Of a stretch of 6,410 nucleotides of DNA, positions 1 through 5,852 are shown piece by piece. The translations under genes and the position numbers were made by a program. A model generated the notes under the pieces. That model was given only the letters and a program-made list of their open reading frames with translations, searched no databases and was not told where the DNA came from. This DNA is from NaphS2 sp964588535 (lineage in GTDB: Bacteria > Desulfobacterota > DSM-4660 > Desulfatiglandales > Desulfatiglandaceae). Position 1 is the stretch's first letter, and each line of letters begins with the position of its first letter. The DNA lies in NCBI GenBank assembly GCA_964588535.1, contig CAZPQA010000153.1:1-6410 (forward strand), in the 5' to 3' direction.

Positions 1-1354
1 CCATGTAGCCGGTCAACCCAAACTTCTGGCGTATTTCGGGTTCATAGACGGGACTGAGCGGCGCCAGACTGAATGGAAAAAGTGCCCATGAAAGCGTGCC
101 CGGAAGCTCCGGGAACTCAATGGACCTGATAAAATCCAGGGTTCTTTGAACCGTCTCGGTGGTTTCTCCGGGGAAACCAAAGAGAAAATAGCAAGATACA
201 TCAATCCCTGCGGCAAGGAGTCGTTTCACCACCCTGGCGTAAAGCCGGGGGTTTGCTTTTTTGTTCATGTTAGCCAGTATTTGCGGGTCGGCTGATTCCA
301 GGCCAAGGAGCACTTCAATGCAGCCGGATTCTTTCAGCAGTTCAAAATCAACGTCTTCCAGCGCGGTTGCTCGAACCATGGTCATCCATTTGACCGGGAT
401 GTTATCCAGAATGATACGCCTGGAAAGGGTGTTGAGATTGCCCTTGCCATGTCTGAAATTGTCATCTGTGAAACGGACAAATTTGACCCCGCGTTCTGAA
501 ACGGCTTTGAGCTCTTCCACCAGTCTGTCCAGATTTTTGATGAACATGAGCCTGCGATCTTTGGTGAAGTTGCAGAAAGCGCACCTGAAAGGACATCCTT
601 TACTGGTCTGCAACGGTATAACCCCTGGTCTGAAAATTTTTTCGGGGAGCGATTTCCACAAAATGGATGTGTTCACATTGTCGAAGATGTAATCTTTTTG
701 TTCTGAAAAAGAATATTTCCCCCCATCAAAGCGGACCGTGTTGGGCAGATCGTCCAGCGGGTGATTGAGGCGGTTTCGCTGTAAAGCCGCCAGAAGGATA
801 TCTTCGCCCTGAAGACCCGTGATGTATAAATTGACCCGGGGTTGCTCATTTTGAAAAAAAAGGAAGTCATTTTCAGCCAGTCGGGTTTCATAGCTTGGAT
901 CACTGGATCGTTTCAGCATGCGGTAGGATAGATTGACAAAAGGTCCCCCCGCGATGATGAAAATATCCGGTGCCTGGTCACGGATATCTTCCACAAGTCT
1001 GTGGAGGGTCTGTTTGTTGCGAATAAAGGTGGTGGAGATGACCACCGCGCGGGGGGTCTCCGCGAGCATTTCCTTGAACGTTTCGTTGTCTTTGAAATAG
1101 CGGTCGATCAGTTTAACATGAAGGCCGCCTTTCAGCAGGTAGGAGAGCAGGTAGATGCCGTTTAAACGGTAAGCGGCGCCCCAGTTCATGATGCTGCTTC
1201 CCTCAACGGGGGGAACCACGTGCCCTTTGTTTTTCAGGTAGTTTTTTATAACCTGTATGGTGGCAACTTTGCCGTCCAGACGCAGGCGCTCATGGATGAT
1301 ATCGGCGGAACCCACATCGCCGGCTTCCGCAATAATGATGGCATCGAGGGGCAA
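1..1354 (-). CDS. B12-binding domain radical SAM protein (3' end cut by window edge)
   Basis: About 451 residues are visible; the frame is open to the left edge, so the C-terminus is missing. Residues about 60-160 look like a cobalamin-binding Rossmann domain (LIDRYF, then VVISTTF, then IIAGGPF). The radical SAM core follows, with the [4Fe-4S] cysteines at C254, C258 and C261 in GCPFRCAFC. Further core motifs are FTDDNF at 295-300, GLES at 351-354 and FGFPGET at 392-398. Such enzymes cleave S-adenosylmethionine to a 5'-deoxyadenosyl radical, and many B12-dependent members methylate unreactive carbon or phosphorus or rearrange rings. The substrate here cannot be told. The B12 lower-ligand motif DxHxxG is not seen. 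The start is taken as TTG because it follows AGGAG at 1366-1370; an in-frame GTG at 1313-1315 has no obvious Shine-Dalgarno. It is the last visible gene of a leftward operon, 14 bases after the desulfhydrase gene. The family is sure, the function unknown. Confidence 0.9.
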   Translation of the reverse strand, partial: MPLDAIIIAEAGDVGSADIIHERLRLDGKVATIQVIKNYLKNKGHVVPPVEGSSIMNWGAAYRLNGIYLLSYLLKGGLHVKLIDRYFKDNETFKEMLAETPRAVVISTTFIRNKQTLHRLVEDIRDQAPDIFIIAGGPFVNLSYRMLKRSSDPSYETRLAENDFLFFQNEQPRVNLYITGLQGEDILLAALQRNRLNHPLDDLPNTVRFDGGKYSFSEQKDYIFDNVNTSILWKSLPEKIFRPGVIPLQTSKGCPFRCAFCNFTKDRRLMFIKNLDRLVEELKAVSERGVKFVRFTDDNFRHGKGNLNTLSRRIILDNIPVKWMTMVRATALEDVDFELLKESGCIEVLLGLESADPQILANMNKKANPRLYARVVKRLLAAGIDVSCYFLFGFPGETTETVQRTLDFIRSIEFPELPGTLSWALFPFSLAPLSPVYEPEIRQKFGLTGYM

Positions 1355-1365
1355 TGGGGTGATTT

Positions 1366-1370
1366 CTCCT
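1366..1370 (-). promoter_or_regulatory. Shine-Dalgarno AGGAG of the radical SAM gene
   Basis: AGGAG on the minus strand lies 11 bases before the TTG at 1354-1352 and overlaps the TAG stop of the upstream desulfhydrase gene (TAGGAG). The spacing is a little long, but no ATG in the correct frame lies near it, so this site decides the TTG start and suggests coupled translation. Confidence 0.55.
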
Positions 1371-2406
1371 AGGAAAGCCCTTCTTTAAGAACAGGGGCGT
1401 TGGCTTGATGGGCAAGAAGATAGTCTTGGTAAACGGGCAGGGCCGTTGCGCCCCCGGTATGCACAAAAAGCACATTCTGGCCTTTTTTGAAATAGCCTTT
1501 CCTGGACAGATCAATCAAGCCCGCCATGGTTTTACCCGTGTAGACCGGATCCAGGAGTATCCCTTCTGTTTCAGCCAGCAGTCGGACTGCCCGGGCCATT
1601 TCGGGGGAGGGAAGGGAATAGCCCGGGCCCATATAATCATCAAAACAGATAACGGCGCTGCGGGGTACGGCGGTGGTGATTCCCAAATGTTCAGCGGTTT
1701 CCCTGACCAATTCATAAACCGCATCCGCCTGGCCTTTTTCCGTAACGCCCACATTGATGCCGATGACCGGGATATCCATGTTGCACCCCACCATGCCGGT
1801 GACAAGGCCTGCCTGTGTGCCCGAGCTGCCACTGGCACATACGACGGCATCCATATGGGTGCCCTGGTTGAAAATCTGGTTTTGAATTTCCTGAGCACAG
1901 GCCACGTAGCCGGTAGCGCCAATGGGATTGGATCCGCCCATGGGAATAACATACCCTTGCCTTCCTTTTTCGCTCAGGTCGTCCAGAGTCTTCTGTATTG
2001 CCGTATTCAGTGCGGCTTCATGGGATACGACGTCAATTTTTTCAGTCCCCAGCAGATGAAACAGAAAGATGTTGCCGCCGGCTTTTGGATCATAACTACC
2101 GGGTATAACCTCTTTTAGAACCAGACGACATTTCATCCCCTCCTTGACCGCGGCCGAAAGCGTCAAACGACAGTGATTGGACTGAACAGCACCGCTGGTG
2201 ATCAAGGTGTCAGCGCCCTGTTTCAGCGCATCGGCTACCAGAAATTCCAGCTTGCGGGTTTTGTTACCGCCTGCGGTCAACCCCAGGAGGTCATCCCTTT
2301 TGATATAAATATCAGGTCCGCCGATGGCTTTGGAGAAACGGGGGAGTTTTTCAATGGGTGTTTGTCCTGAGGTATAGCGTCTTCTTGGAAATTGAGCCAG
2401 ATTCAT
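1369..2406 (-). CDS. dcyD: D-cysteine desulfhydrase family PLP enzyme
   Basis: 345 residues, full length for the D-cysteine desulfhydrase / ACC deaminase family (fold type II PLP enzymes). The usual reaction is D-cysteine to pyruvate, sulfide and ammonia in the cytoplasm. The PLP lysine is K49 in AGGNKTRKLEFL. The S-N-H motif is at 76-78, a glycine-rich phosphate cup ASGSSGT at 191-197, the active-site tyrosine Y289 in DPVYTGK, and VHTGGA at 315-320. The two positions that separate the activities are both threonine here (T290 after the tyrosine, T317 in HTGG). ACC deaminases carry Glu and Leu, so ACC deaminase is unlikely. L-cysteate sulfo-lyase (CuyA) is homologous and remains possible, which would suit a sulfur-metabolising anaerobe. 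The ATG overlaps the stop of the HD gene (ATGA, 4 bases), with only a weak GGGAA ahead, pointing to translational coupling. The family is certain; the exact substrate is moderately sure. Confidence 0.9.
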   Translation of the reverse strand: MNLAQFPRRRYTSGQTPIEKLPRFSKAIGGPDIYIKRDDLLGLTAGGNKTRKLEFLVADALKQGADTLITSGAVQSNHCRLTLSAAVKEGMKCRLVLKEVIPGSYDPKAGGNIFLFHLLGTEKIDVVSHEAALNTAIQKTLDDLSEKGRQGYVIPMGGSNPIGATGYVACAQEIQNQIFNQGTHMDAVVCASGSSGTQAGLVTGMVGCNMDIPVIGINVGVTEKGQADAVYELVRETAEHLGITTAVPRSAVICFDDYMGPGYSLPSPEMARAVRLLAETEGILLDPVYTGKTMAGLIDLSRKGYFKKGQNVLFVHTGGATALPVYQDYLLAHQANAPVLKEGLS

Positions 2407-3002
2407 GCTTTTCCCGCATCTGCCTGGGGTGTGCCTTTCAAGCCGATTTCATCGGCCACTTCCGTCATACCCGAAAGGGTATCTCTGATGAGATCAGAAA
2501 TTTCAACGCCCAGCATGCGAGCGCCTTTTTCTATGATGGAACGGTCAACACCTGCTGCGAACCGTTTGTCTTTCCACTTTTTCTTGACGGATTTGGGTTT
2601 GACATCCAGAATGCTCTTTGAAGGCCGGATCAGGGCGGTTGTGGTGACTAGCCCCGTCAGTTCGTCAATGGCATAGAGTACTTTTTCAAGTTCTGTAACG
2701 GGTTCTACATCCGAGCAAATACCCCACCCATGGCTGATAACGGCCCTGACATATTCCTCGGGCCAGTTCTTTGATTCTAGGATTTCTTTACTTTTCCGGC
2801 AGTGTTCTTCCGGAAATTTTTCATAGTCCAGATCATGTACAAGACCGATGATGCCCCACTTGTCTTCATCTTCGCCTCGTTTCTTGGCAAAATAGCGCAT
2901 GACGCCTTCAACAGCCAGGGCATGTTTGATGAGACTTTCACTTTTATTGTATTCCCGAAGCAGGGCGAAAGCGTCCTCCCGGGTGGGTGTTTTTGGGTCC
3001 AT
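2403..3002 (-). CDS. HD-domain metal-dependent hydrolase (COG2316-like)
   Basis: 199 residues, soluble, with no signal peptide or membrane segment. It carries the full HD-superfamily metal ligand set: H27 (LIKHALAVEGVM), H56-D57 (GLVHDLDYE), H91 (AVISHG) and D113 (YAIDELTG). HD proteins use one or two divalent metals to hydrolyse phosphoester or phosphoanhydride bonds, often in nucleotides. This short form with HDLDYE resembles a widespread uncharacterised group of predicted HD hydrolases. The last 15 or so residues look unstructured. The ATG is preceded by GGGGAG at 3011-3016, 8 bases away. It is the first gene of the leftward operon and divergent from the DUF2914/cyclase operon. A role in nucleotide or c-di-AMP turnover is conceivable from the neighbourhood, but nothing in the sequence demonstrates it; known c-di-AMP HD phosphodiesterases (PgpH) are much larger membrane proteins. 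Confidence 0.88.
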   Translation of the reverse strand: MDPKTPTREDAFALLREYNKSESLIKHALAVEGVMRYFAKKRGEDEDKWGIIGLVHDLDYEKFPEEHCRKSKEILESKNWPEEYVRAVISHGWGICSDVEPVTELEKVLYAIDELTGLVTTTALIRPSKSILDVKPKSVKKKWKDKRFAAGVDRSIIEKGARMLGVEISDLIRDTLSGMTEVADEIGLKGTPQADAGKA

Positions 3003-3010
3003 GGCATTAT

Positions 3011-3016
3011 CTCCCC
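3011..3016 (-). promoter_or_regulatory. Shine-Dalgarno GGGGAG of the HD gene
   Basis: GGGGAG on the minus strand ends 8 bases before the ATG at 3002-3000. It is a strong site that supports this start for the HD-domain hydrolase. Confidence 0.6.
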
Positions 3017-3022
3017 GTTTAT

Positions 3023-3050
3023 TTTATACCGCCAGAATTGTGTCACAGAA
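3023..3050 (-). promoter_or_regulatory. Possible promoter of the leftward HD/dcyD/radical SAM operon
   Basis: On the minus strand a TATAAA (-10 candidate, 3023-3028) is preceded by TTCTGT (-35 candidate, 3045-3050) with a 16-base gap. The -35 is a poor match. This would give a leader of only about 15 to 20 bases, carrying GGGGAG just before the HD start. Plausible but weak. Confidence 0.3.
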
Positions 3051-3111
3051 CCCAGGCAAAGTCCATATGTAAAACTACGAAAGATTTTCATTCTTTACTC
3101 GATTTCATGTA

Positions 3112-3140
3112 TTGAAAAAACAGGATGGTTTTGGTATGCT
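3112..3140 (+). promoter_or_regulatory. Sigma-70-type promoter of the DUF2914/cyclase/transglycosylase operon
   Basis: TTGAAA at 3112-3117 and TATGCT at 3135-3140 are separated by exactly 17 bases, a good match to the housekeeping -35/-10 pattern. Transcription would begin near 3147, leaving an untranslated leader of about 125 bases before the DUF2914 gene. This is the best rightward promoter I can see in the spacer. Confidence 0.5.
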
Positions 3141-3271
3141 AACATTTTGTTTAGTGGATGTTTTCCTTAAAAGATCTCCTCACTGTCTCAAAAATTATAG
3201 CTTAAATATTATAAATTGATTAGAAAGAATGATAATAAAATCATATTTCATCTTGTAAGGAAAATTTTTTC

Positions 3272-3724
3272 ATGAAAAGGATGTGGAACAAAAGTAAATC
3301 CTTATGCCTGGTTTTTGCGGTCCTTTTTTGTTTTGCCCCGAGCGTTCACGGGGCTGATGGCGATAAAGAGGGTGAGGGACCACCCCCTGAAAAGCCACCC
3401 CGGCTAACTCTTGTCAACGCGCTCATGTGCGAGGGCCTCAAAGAGCTGGACCCCGTCAACGAAACGATCATTTTCAGTGTGACACTTGGAAGTGTCATCT
3501 GCTTCACAGCTTTTGACCCGGTGCCTGAAAAGACGGTTGTCCACCATAACTGGTTCAAACGGAGCCAGCTAGAGAAAAAATTAAAGCTGACCTTAAAACC
3601 GCCTAAGTGGTCCAGCTTCAGCAAAATACACATTCGAAACATAGATGTGGGCCCCTGGCGGGTGGAGATAACGGATTCTAAAGGCAAAATTTTTCGAACC
3701 CTGCGGTTCAGCGTTACGGAGTGA
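3272..3724 (+). CDS. Exported DUF2914 domain protein
   Basis: 150 residues. A signal peptide covers about residues 1-27: a basic start (MKRMWNKSK), a hydrophobic core (LCLVFAVLFCFA), then likely cleavage at VHG/A. A charged, proline-rich linker follows at about 29-43. The rest matches the DUF2914 pattern: LMCEGL near 51-56, GSVICFTAF at 73-81, then a His-Trp patch (HHNWF, 91-95), a K-L-T-L strand, WSSFSK (113-118), and GPWRVEITD at 127-135 with a closing strand. The function of DUF2914 is unknown; the fold is expected to be a small beta domain, here in the periplasm. C53 and C77 could form a disulfide. The start is supported by AAGGA at 3257-3261, 10 bases upstream. Its stop lies 3 bases before the GTG of the cyclase gene, so the two are surely co-transcribed. 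Family assignment is from motif recall. Confidence 0.82.
   Translation: MKRMWNKSKSLCLVFAVLFCFAPSVHGADGDKEGEGPPPEKPPRLTLVNALMCEGLKELDPVNETIIFSVTLGSVICFTAFDPVPEKTVVHHNWFKRSQLEKKLKLTLKPPKWSSFSKIHIRNIDVGPWRVEITDSKGKIFRTLRFSVTE
3718..3721 (+). promoter_or_regulatory. Shine-Dalgarno GGAG deciding the GTG start of the cyclase gene
   Basis: GGAG sits 6 bases before the GTG at 3728 and overlaps the end of the DUF2914 reading frame. It supports the GTG start, which gives the N-terminus expected for CdaA proteins, and suggests coupling with the upstream gene. Confidence 0.6.
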
Positions 3725-3727
3725 CAG

Positions 3728-5182
3728 GTGTTAGAGAAACTTCTGATTTTTATATCCAGCATTCGATGGCAGGACTTCATCGATATCGCGTTTAACAGCT
3801 ATATTCTGTTTCGCCTTTACGCGCTTTTTCGAGGAACGGATGCCTTCAGAGTGCTTGTGGGGATTGCCTTTTTCTGGATTCTGCAAAGATTGGCCGTGTC
3901 CTTGGGACTCATTTTGACCAGTTGGATGATGGAGGGCATTATCGCCGTTGCCGCCCTGATTGTCATTGTGGTTTTCAGGAACGAAATCAGATCCGTTTTC
4001 CGTGCACGAAACATTTGGGCGATTCTCTGGGGTCTTCCCCAAAAACCAATGAAAACCCCGGTGGAAATTATTACCGAAAGCGTCTTTGATCTGGCGAGAA
4101 GGCGTATTGGGGCCCTTATGGTTTTGCCCGGCAAAGAGGACCTGGAGGAATTTGTTCAGCAAGGGATTCCATGGGATGGCAGGGTTTCCGCGGAAATGAT
4201 TGAAAGCATATTCTGGCCCAACAATCCGGTCCATGACGGGGCGGCCATTATTGACGGAAACCGGGTTGTAGAAGTCGGGGTTATTCTCCCCCTTTCCCAT
4301 CGAAAGGATTTACCCAGTACTTACGGAACCCGTCACAGGGCCGCCGCGGGATTGTCGGAAACCACCGACGCGATGGTTATTGTTGTATCCGAGGAACGGG
4401 GATCAATTACCATAACCCGAGGCTTCGATGTGTTGGCCATTGATGGAAAAAAACAATTGGTCAAAGCCCTCAGGGACCACTTGGGAATTCGGACAAACCA
4501 GAGCCAGTTTTTGAAAAGAAGGAAGATTGAACTGAGGATCGCCGCCTTGGTGTCTCTTCTAATCGTTTCCGGCGTTTGGTTCAGTATCAGCAGGGGGCTT
4601 GATGCCATCAAAACGTTTGACATTCCTGTGGAGTATGCCAATCAGAAACCGGGCATGGAACTTTTGAATACATCCGCAACCTCCGTTCGACTTTTCCTGC
4701 AGGGATCAAGGGCGCTTTTGAAATCCATCCGTCCCGAACAGATCCGGGTGAAGATGGATCTGGACAAGGCTGTCGTAGGAACCAACACGTTTGCCATTAC
4801 CAACAATAATCTTTCTATTCCTCCCGGACTTTCCCTGAAGGAGGTGAGACCCATGGTGGTGGATGTGAATCTGGATACGCGTACAAAAAAGACCTTTCCC
4901 ACACAGGCGGATTGGGTGGGGAAACTACCTTCGGATCTGATTCTTGTTCGGGCAAAAACCGAACCTTCGAAAGTTGAACTCAGCGGTCCCAAGACAATCC
5001 TCGAAGGAATGCGGACGCTCTATACCACCAGTATCCCCCTCAACAACATCAAAGGTTCCGGAAAAATGGCTGCGAAGCTGGTTATTCCGTCTGCCTTTTT
5101 GCCTGTTTTAATTTTGAAACGGGTGGAAACGGGATTCAAAGACACGGTTGAAGTGGAATATGAGGTAAGTAAAAGGAAGTAG
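3728..5182 (+). CDS. cdaA: Membrane diadenylate cyclase CdaA fused to YbbR (CdaR-like) repeats
   Basis: 484 residues, much longer than the roughly 270 of a stand-alone CdaA. Residues 1-90 give the CdaA membrane region (about three hydrophobic segments near 21-33, 41-63 and 69-83) with the typical ALFRGTDAF and VVFRNEIRSVF. The DAC (DisA_N) domain spans about 112-255, with GALMVL at 128-133, the catalytic D170-G171-A172 in VHDGAAII, and R202-H203-R204 in GTRHRAA. It should condense two ATP into cyclic di-AMP on the cytoplasmic side. After a basic stretch (KRRKIELR) a further membrane segment (about 270-287) leads to two YbbR-like repeats at about 298-383 and 387-480; the second has the typical VELSGPKTIL. 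By the positive-inside rule these repeats are periplasmic. In Firmicutes this part is a separate protein, CdaR, that modulates CdaA. GTG start with GGAG 6 bases ahead. The lipoprotein gene follows after 2 bases. Cyclase identity is very secure; regulation by the fused YbbR part is inference. Confidence 0.95.
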   Translation: MLEKLLIFISSIRWQDFIDIAFNSYILFRLYALFRGTDAFRVLVGIAFFWILQRLAVSLGLILTSWMMEGIIAVAALIVIVVFRNEIRSVFRARNIWAILWGLPQKPMKTPVEIITESVFDLARRRIGALMVLPGKEDLEEFVQQGIPWDGRVSAEMIESIFWPNNPVHDGAAIIDGNRVVEVGVILPLSHRKDLPSTYGTRHRAAAGLSETTDAMVIVVSEERGSITITRGFDVLAIDGKKQLVKALRDHLGIRTNQSQFLKRRKIELRIAALVSLLIVSGVWFSISRGLDAIKTFDIPVEYANQKPGMELLNTSATSVRLFLQGSRALLKSIRPEQIRVKMDLDKAVVGTNTFAITNNNLSIPPGLSLKEVRPMVVDVNLDTRTKKTFPTQADWVGKLPSDLILVRAKTEPSKVELSGPKTILEGMRTLYTTSIPLNNIKGSGKMAAKLVIPSAFLPVLILKRVETGFKDTVEVEYEVSKRK

Positions 5183-5184
5183 GG

Positions 5185-5832
5185 ATGGAAGACAGACGTC
5201 TATTTTTGTTGTGGTGCAAACGGCTGAGAATGATTTTTGCGTTCCTCACCATCATCGCCTTTTGTGGATGCGCAACCCCCACCCCACCCAGGAATCCGGA
5301 TAACATCTGCGAGATTTTTAGGGAGCATGATGACTGGTATGAAGATGCGGCGGATTCCTATGAAAGGTGGGGTATCCCTATCCCGGTTATGATGGCCATT
5401 CTGCACCAGGAATCAAAGTATATTGGAGATGCCAAGCCACCCCGCACCACCTGTTTGTGGATTTTTCCTGGACCCCGGCCTTCCTCGGCCTATGGATATG
5501 CTCAGGCATTGGATGGGACCTGGGAGGAGTATCTGGAAAGTACAGACAATTCCTGGGCTGATCGGGATGATTTCGGAGATGCCATCGATTTTGTGGGATG
5601 GTATTGTGCATTGAGCGTTAAAAAGTGCGGCATATCCAGAAACAATGCACGGAATCTTTATCTGGCCTATCATGAAGGTCGAGGCGGGTACAATCGCAAA
5701 ACCTATGCCAAAAAGGCGTGGCTGTTGAAGGTGGCCAACAAGGTTCAGAAAAGGGCCGTGAGATATCGAGGTCAGCTGGCGGCATGTGAAAATGAGTTCA
5801 GGGATGGCGGCTGCTGTTTGTGGCCTTTTTGA
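5185..5832 (+). CDS. Lipoprotein lytic transglycosylase, SLT_4-type
   Basis: 215 residues. The N-terminus has basic residues, a hydrophobic run (MIFAFLTIIAF, 16-26) and a probable lipidation cysteine C29 in FCGCA; Phe at -3 is less usual for a lipobox. The mature part resembles the transglycosylase SLT family (lysozyme-like fold): IPIPVMMAILHQES, with E76 as the likely catalytic acid, SSAYGYAQALDGTW at 100-113, DDFGDAIDFVGWY at 128-140, and LAYHEGRGGYNR at 160-171. Such enzymes cleave the MurNAc-GlcNAc bond of peptidoglycan to give 1,6-anhydro ends, here probably from a membrane anchor in the periplasm. The tail is cysteine-containing and ends GGCCLWPF. AAGGA at 5173-5177 lies 7 bases before the ATG; an inner ATG at 5230 would also keep the lipobox but has a poorer site. 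It begins 2 bases after the cyclase stop and is the last gene of the operon. Confidence 0.88.
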   Translation: MEDRRLFLLWCKRLRMIFAFLTIIAFCGCATPTPPRNPDNICEIFREHDDWYEDAADSYERWGIPIPVMMAILHQESKYIGDAKPPRTTCLWIFPGPRPSSAYGYAQALDGTWEEYLESTDNSWADRDDFGDAIDFVGWYCALSVKKCGISRNNARNLYLAYHEGRGGYNRKTYAKKAWLLKVANKVQKRAVRYRGQLAACENEFRDGGCCLWPF

Positions 5833-5852
5833 TCACTTCCCCGGGGTTTCCA
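5833..5852. other. 20-base convergent gap without visible terminator
   Basis: The stops of the lipoprotein gene (plus) and the acyltransferase gene (minus) face each other across 20 bases. The gap holds an 8-base self-complementary CCCCGGGG, but there is no loop and no following T-run, so no intrinsic terminator can be called. Transcripts from the two sides may overlap or end by Rho. Confidence 0.6.

Larger units (their letters stand above)
3003..3271. other. AT-rich divergent intergenic region
   Basis: This 269-base spacer separates the leftward HD/dcyD/radical SAM operon from the rightward DUF2914/cyclase/transglycosylase operon, and I see no gene in it. It is clearly more AT-rich than its flanks, especially 3188-3271. 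It contains promoter candidates in both directions and a short inverted repeat, ATGAT and ATCAT around a 6-base spacer at 3229-3244. I recognise no riboswitch or terminator in it. Confidence 0.7.

Noticed and set aside
13..216. Short minus-strand frame that might suggest the radical SAM gene is broken
   Set aside because: It is a different frame. The true radical SAM frame is open from 1354 to the window edge without interruption.
261..692. 143-codon plus-strand open frame rich in Ser and Leu
   Set aside because: Antisense to the radical SAM core, whose motifs run unbroken through this stretch on the minus strand.
1405..2118. 237-codon open frame on the plus strand opposite the desulfhydrase gene
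   Set aside because: It lies wholly antisense to a well-conserved PLP enzyme, resembles no family, and has no ribosome site of note.
3229..3244. Fur box in the divergent spacer
   Set aside because: Only about 12 of 19 positions fit the consensus in the best alignment, which is weak in so AT-rich a region.
3141..3271. c-di-AMP (ydaO-type) riboswitch in the leader of the cyclase operon
   Set aside because: The leader is AT-rich, with no GC-paired helices or conserved purine-rich blocks of that riboswitch, and is too short for its usual fold.
3731..4300. 189-codon minus-strand open frame
   Set aside because: Antisense to the membrane and DAC parts of the cyclase gene; the translation resembles no known family.
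5840..5847. CCCCGGGG palindrome between convergent stops as a bidirectional terminator
   Set aside because: There is no loop and no T-run on either side, so it cannot act as a normal intrinsic terminator.
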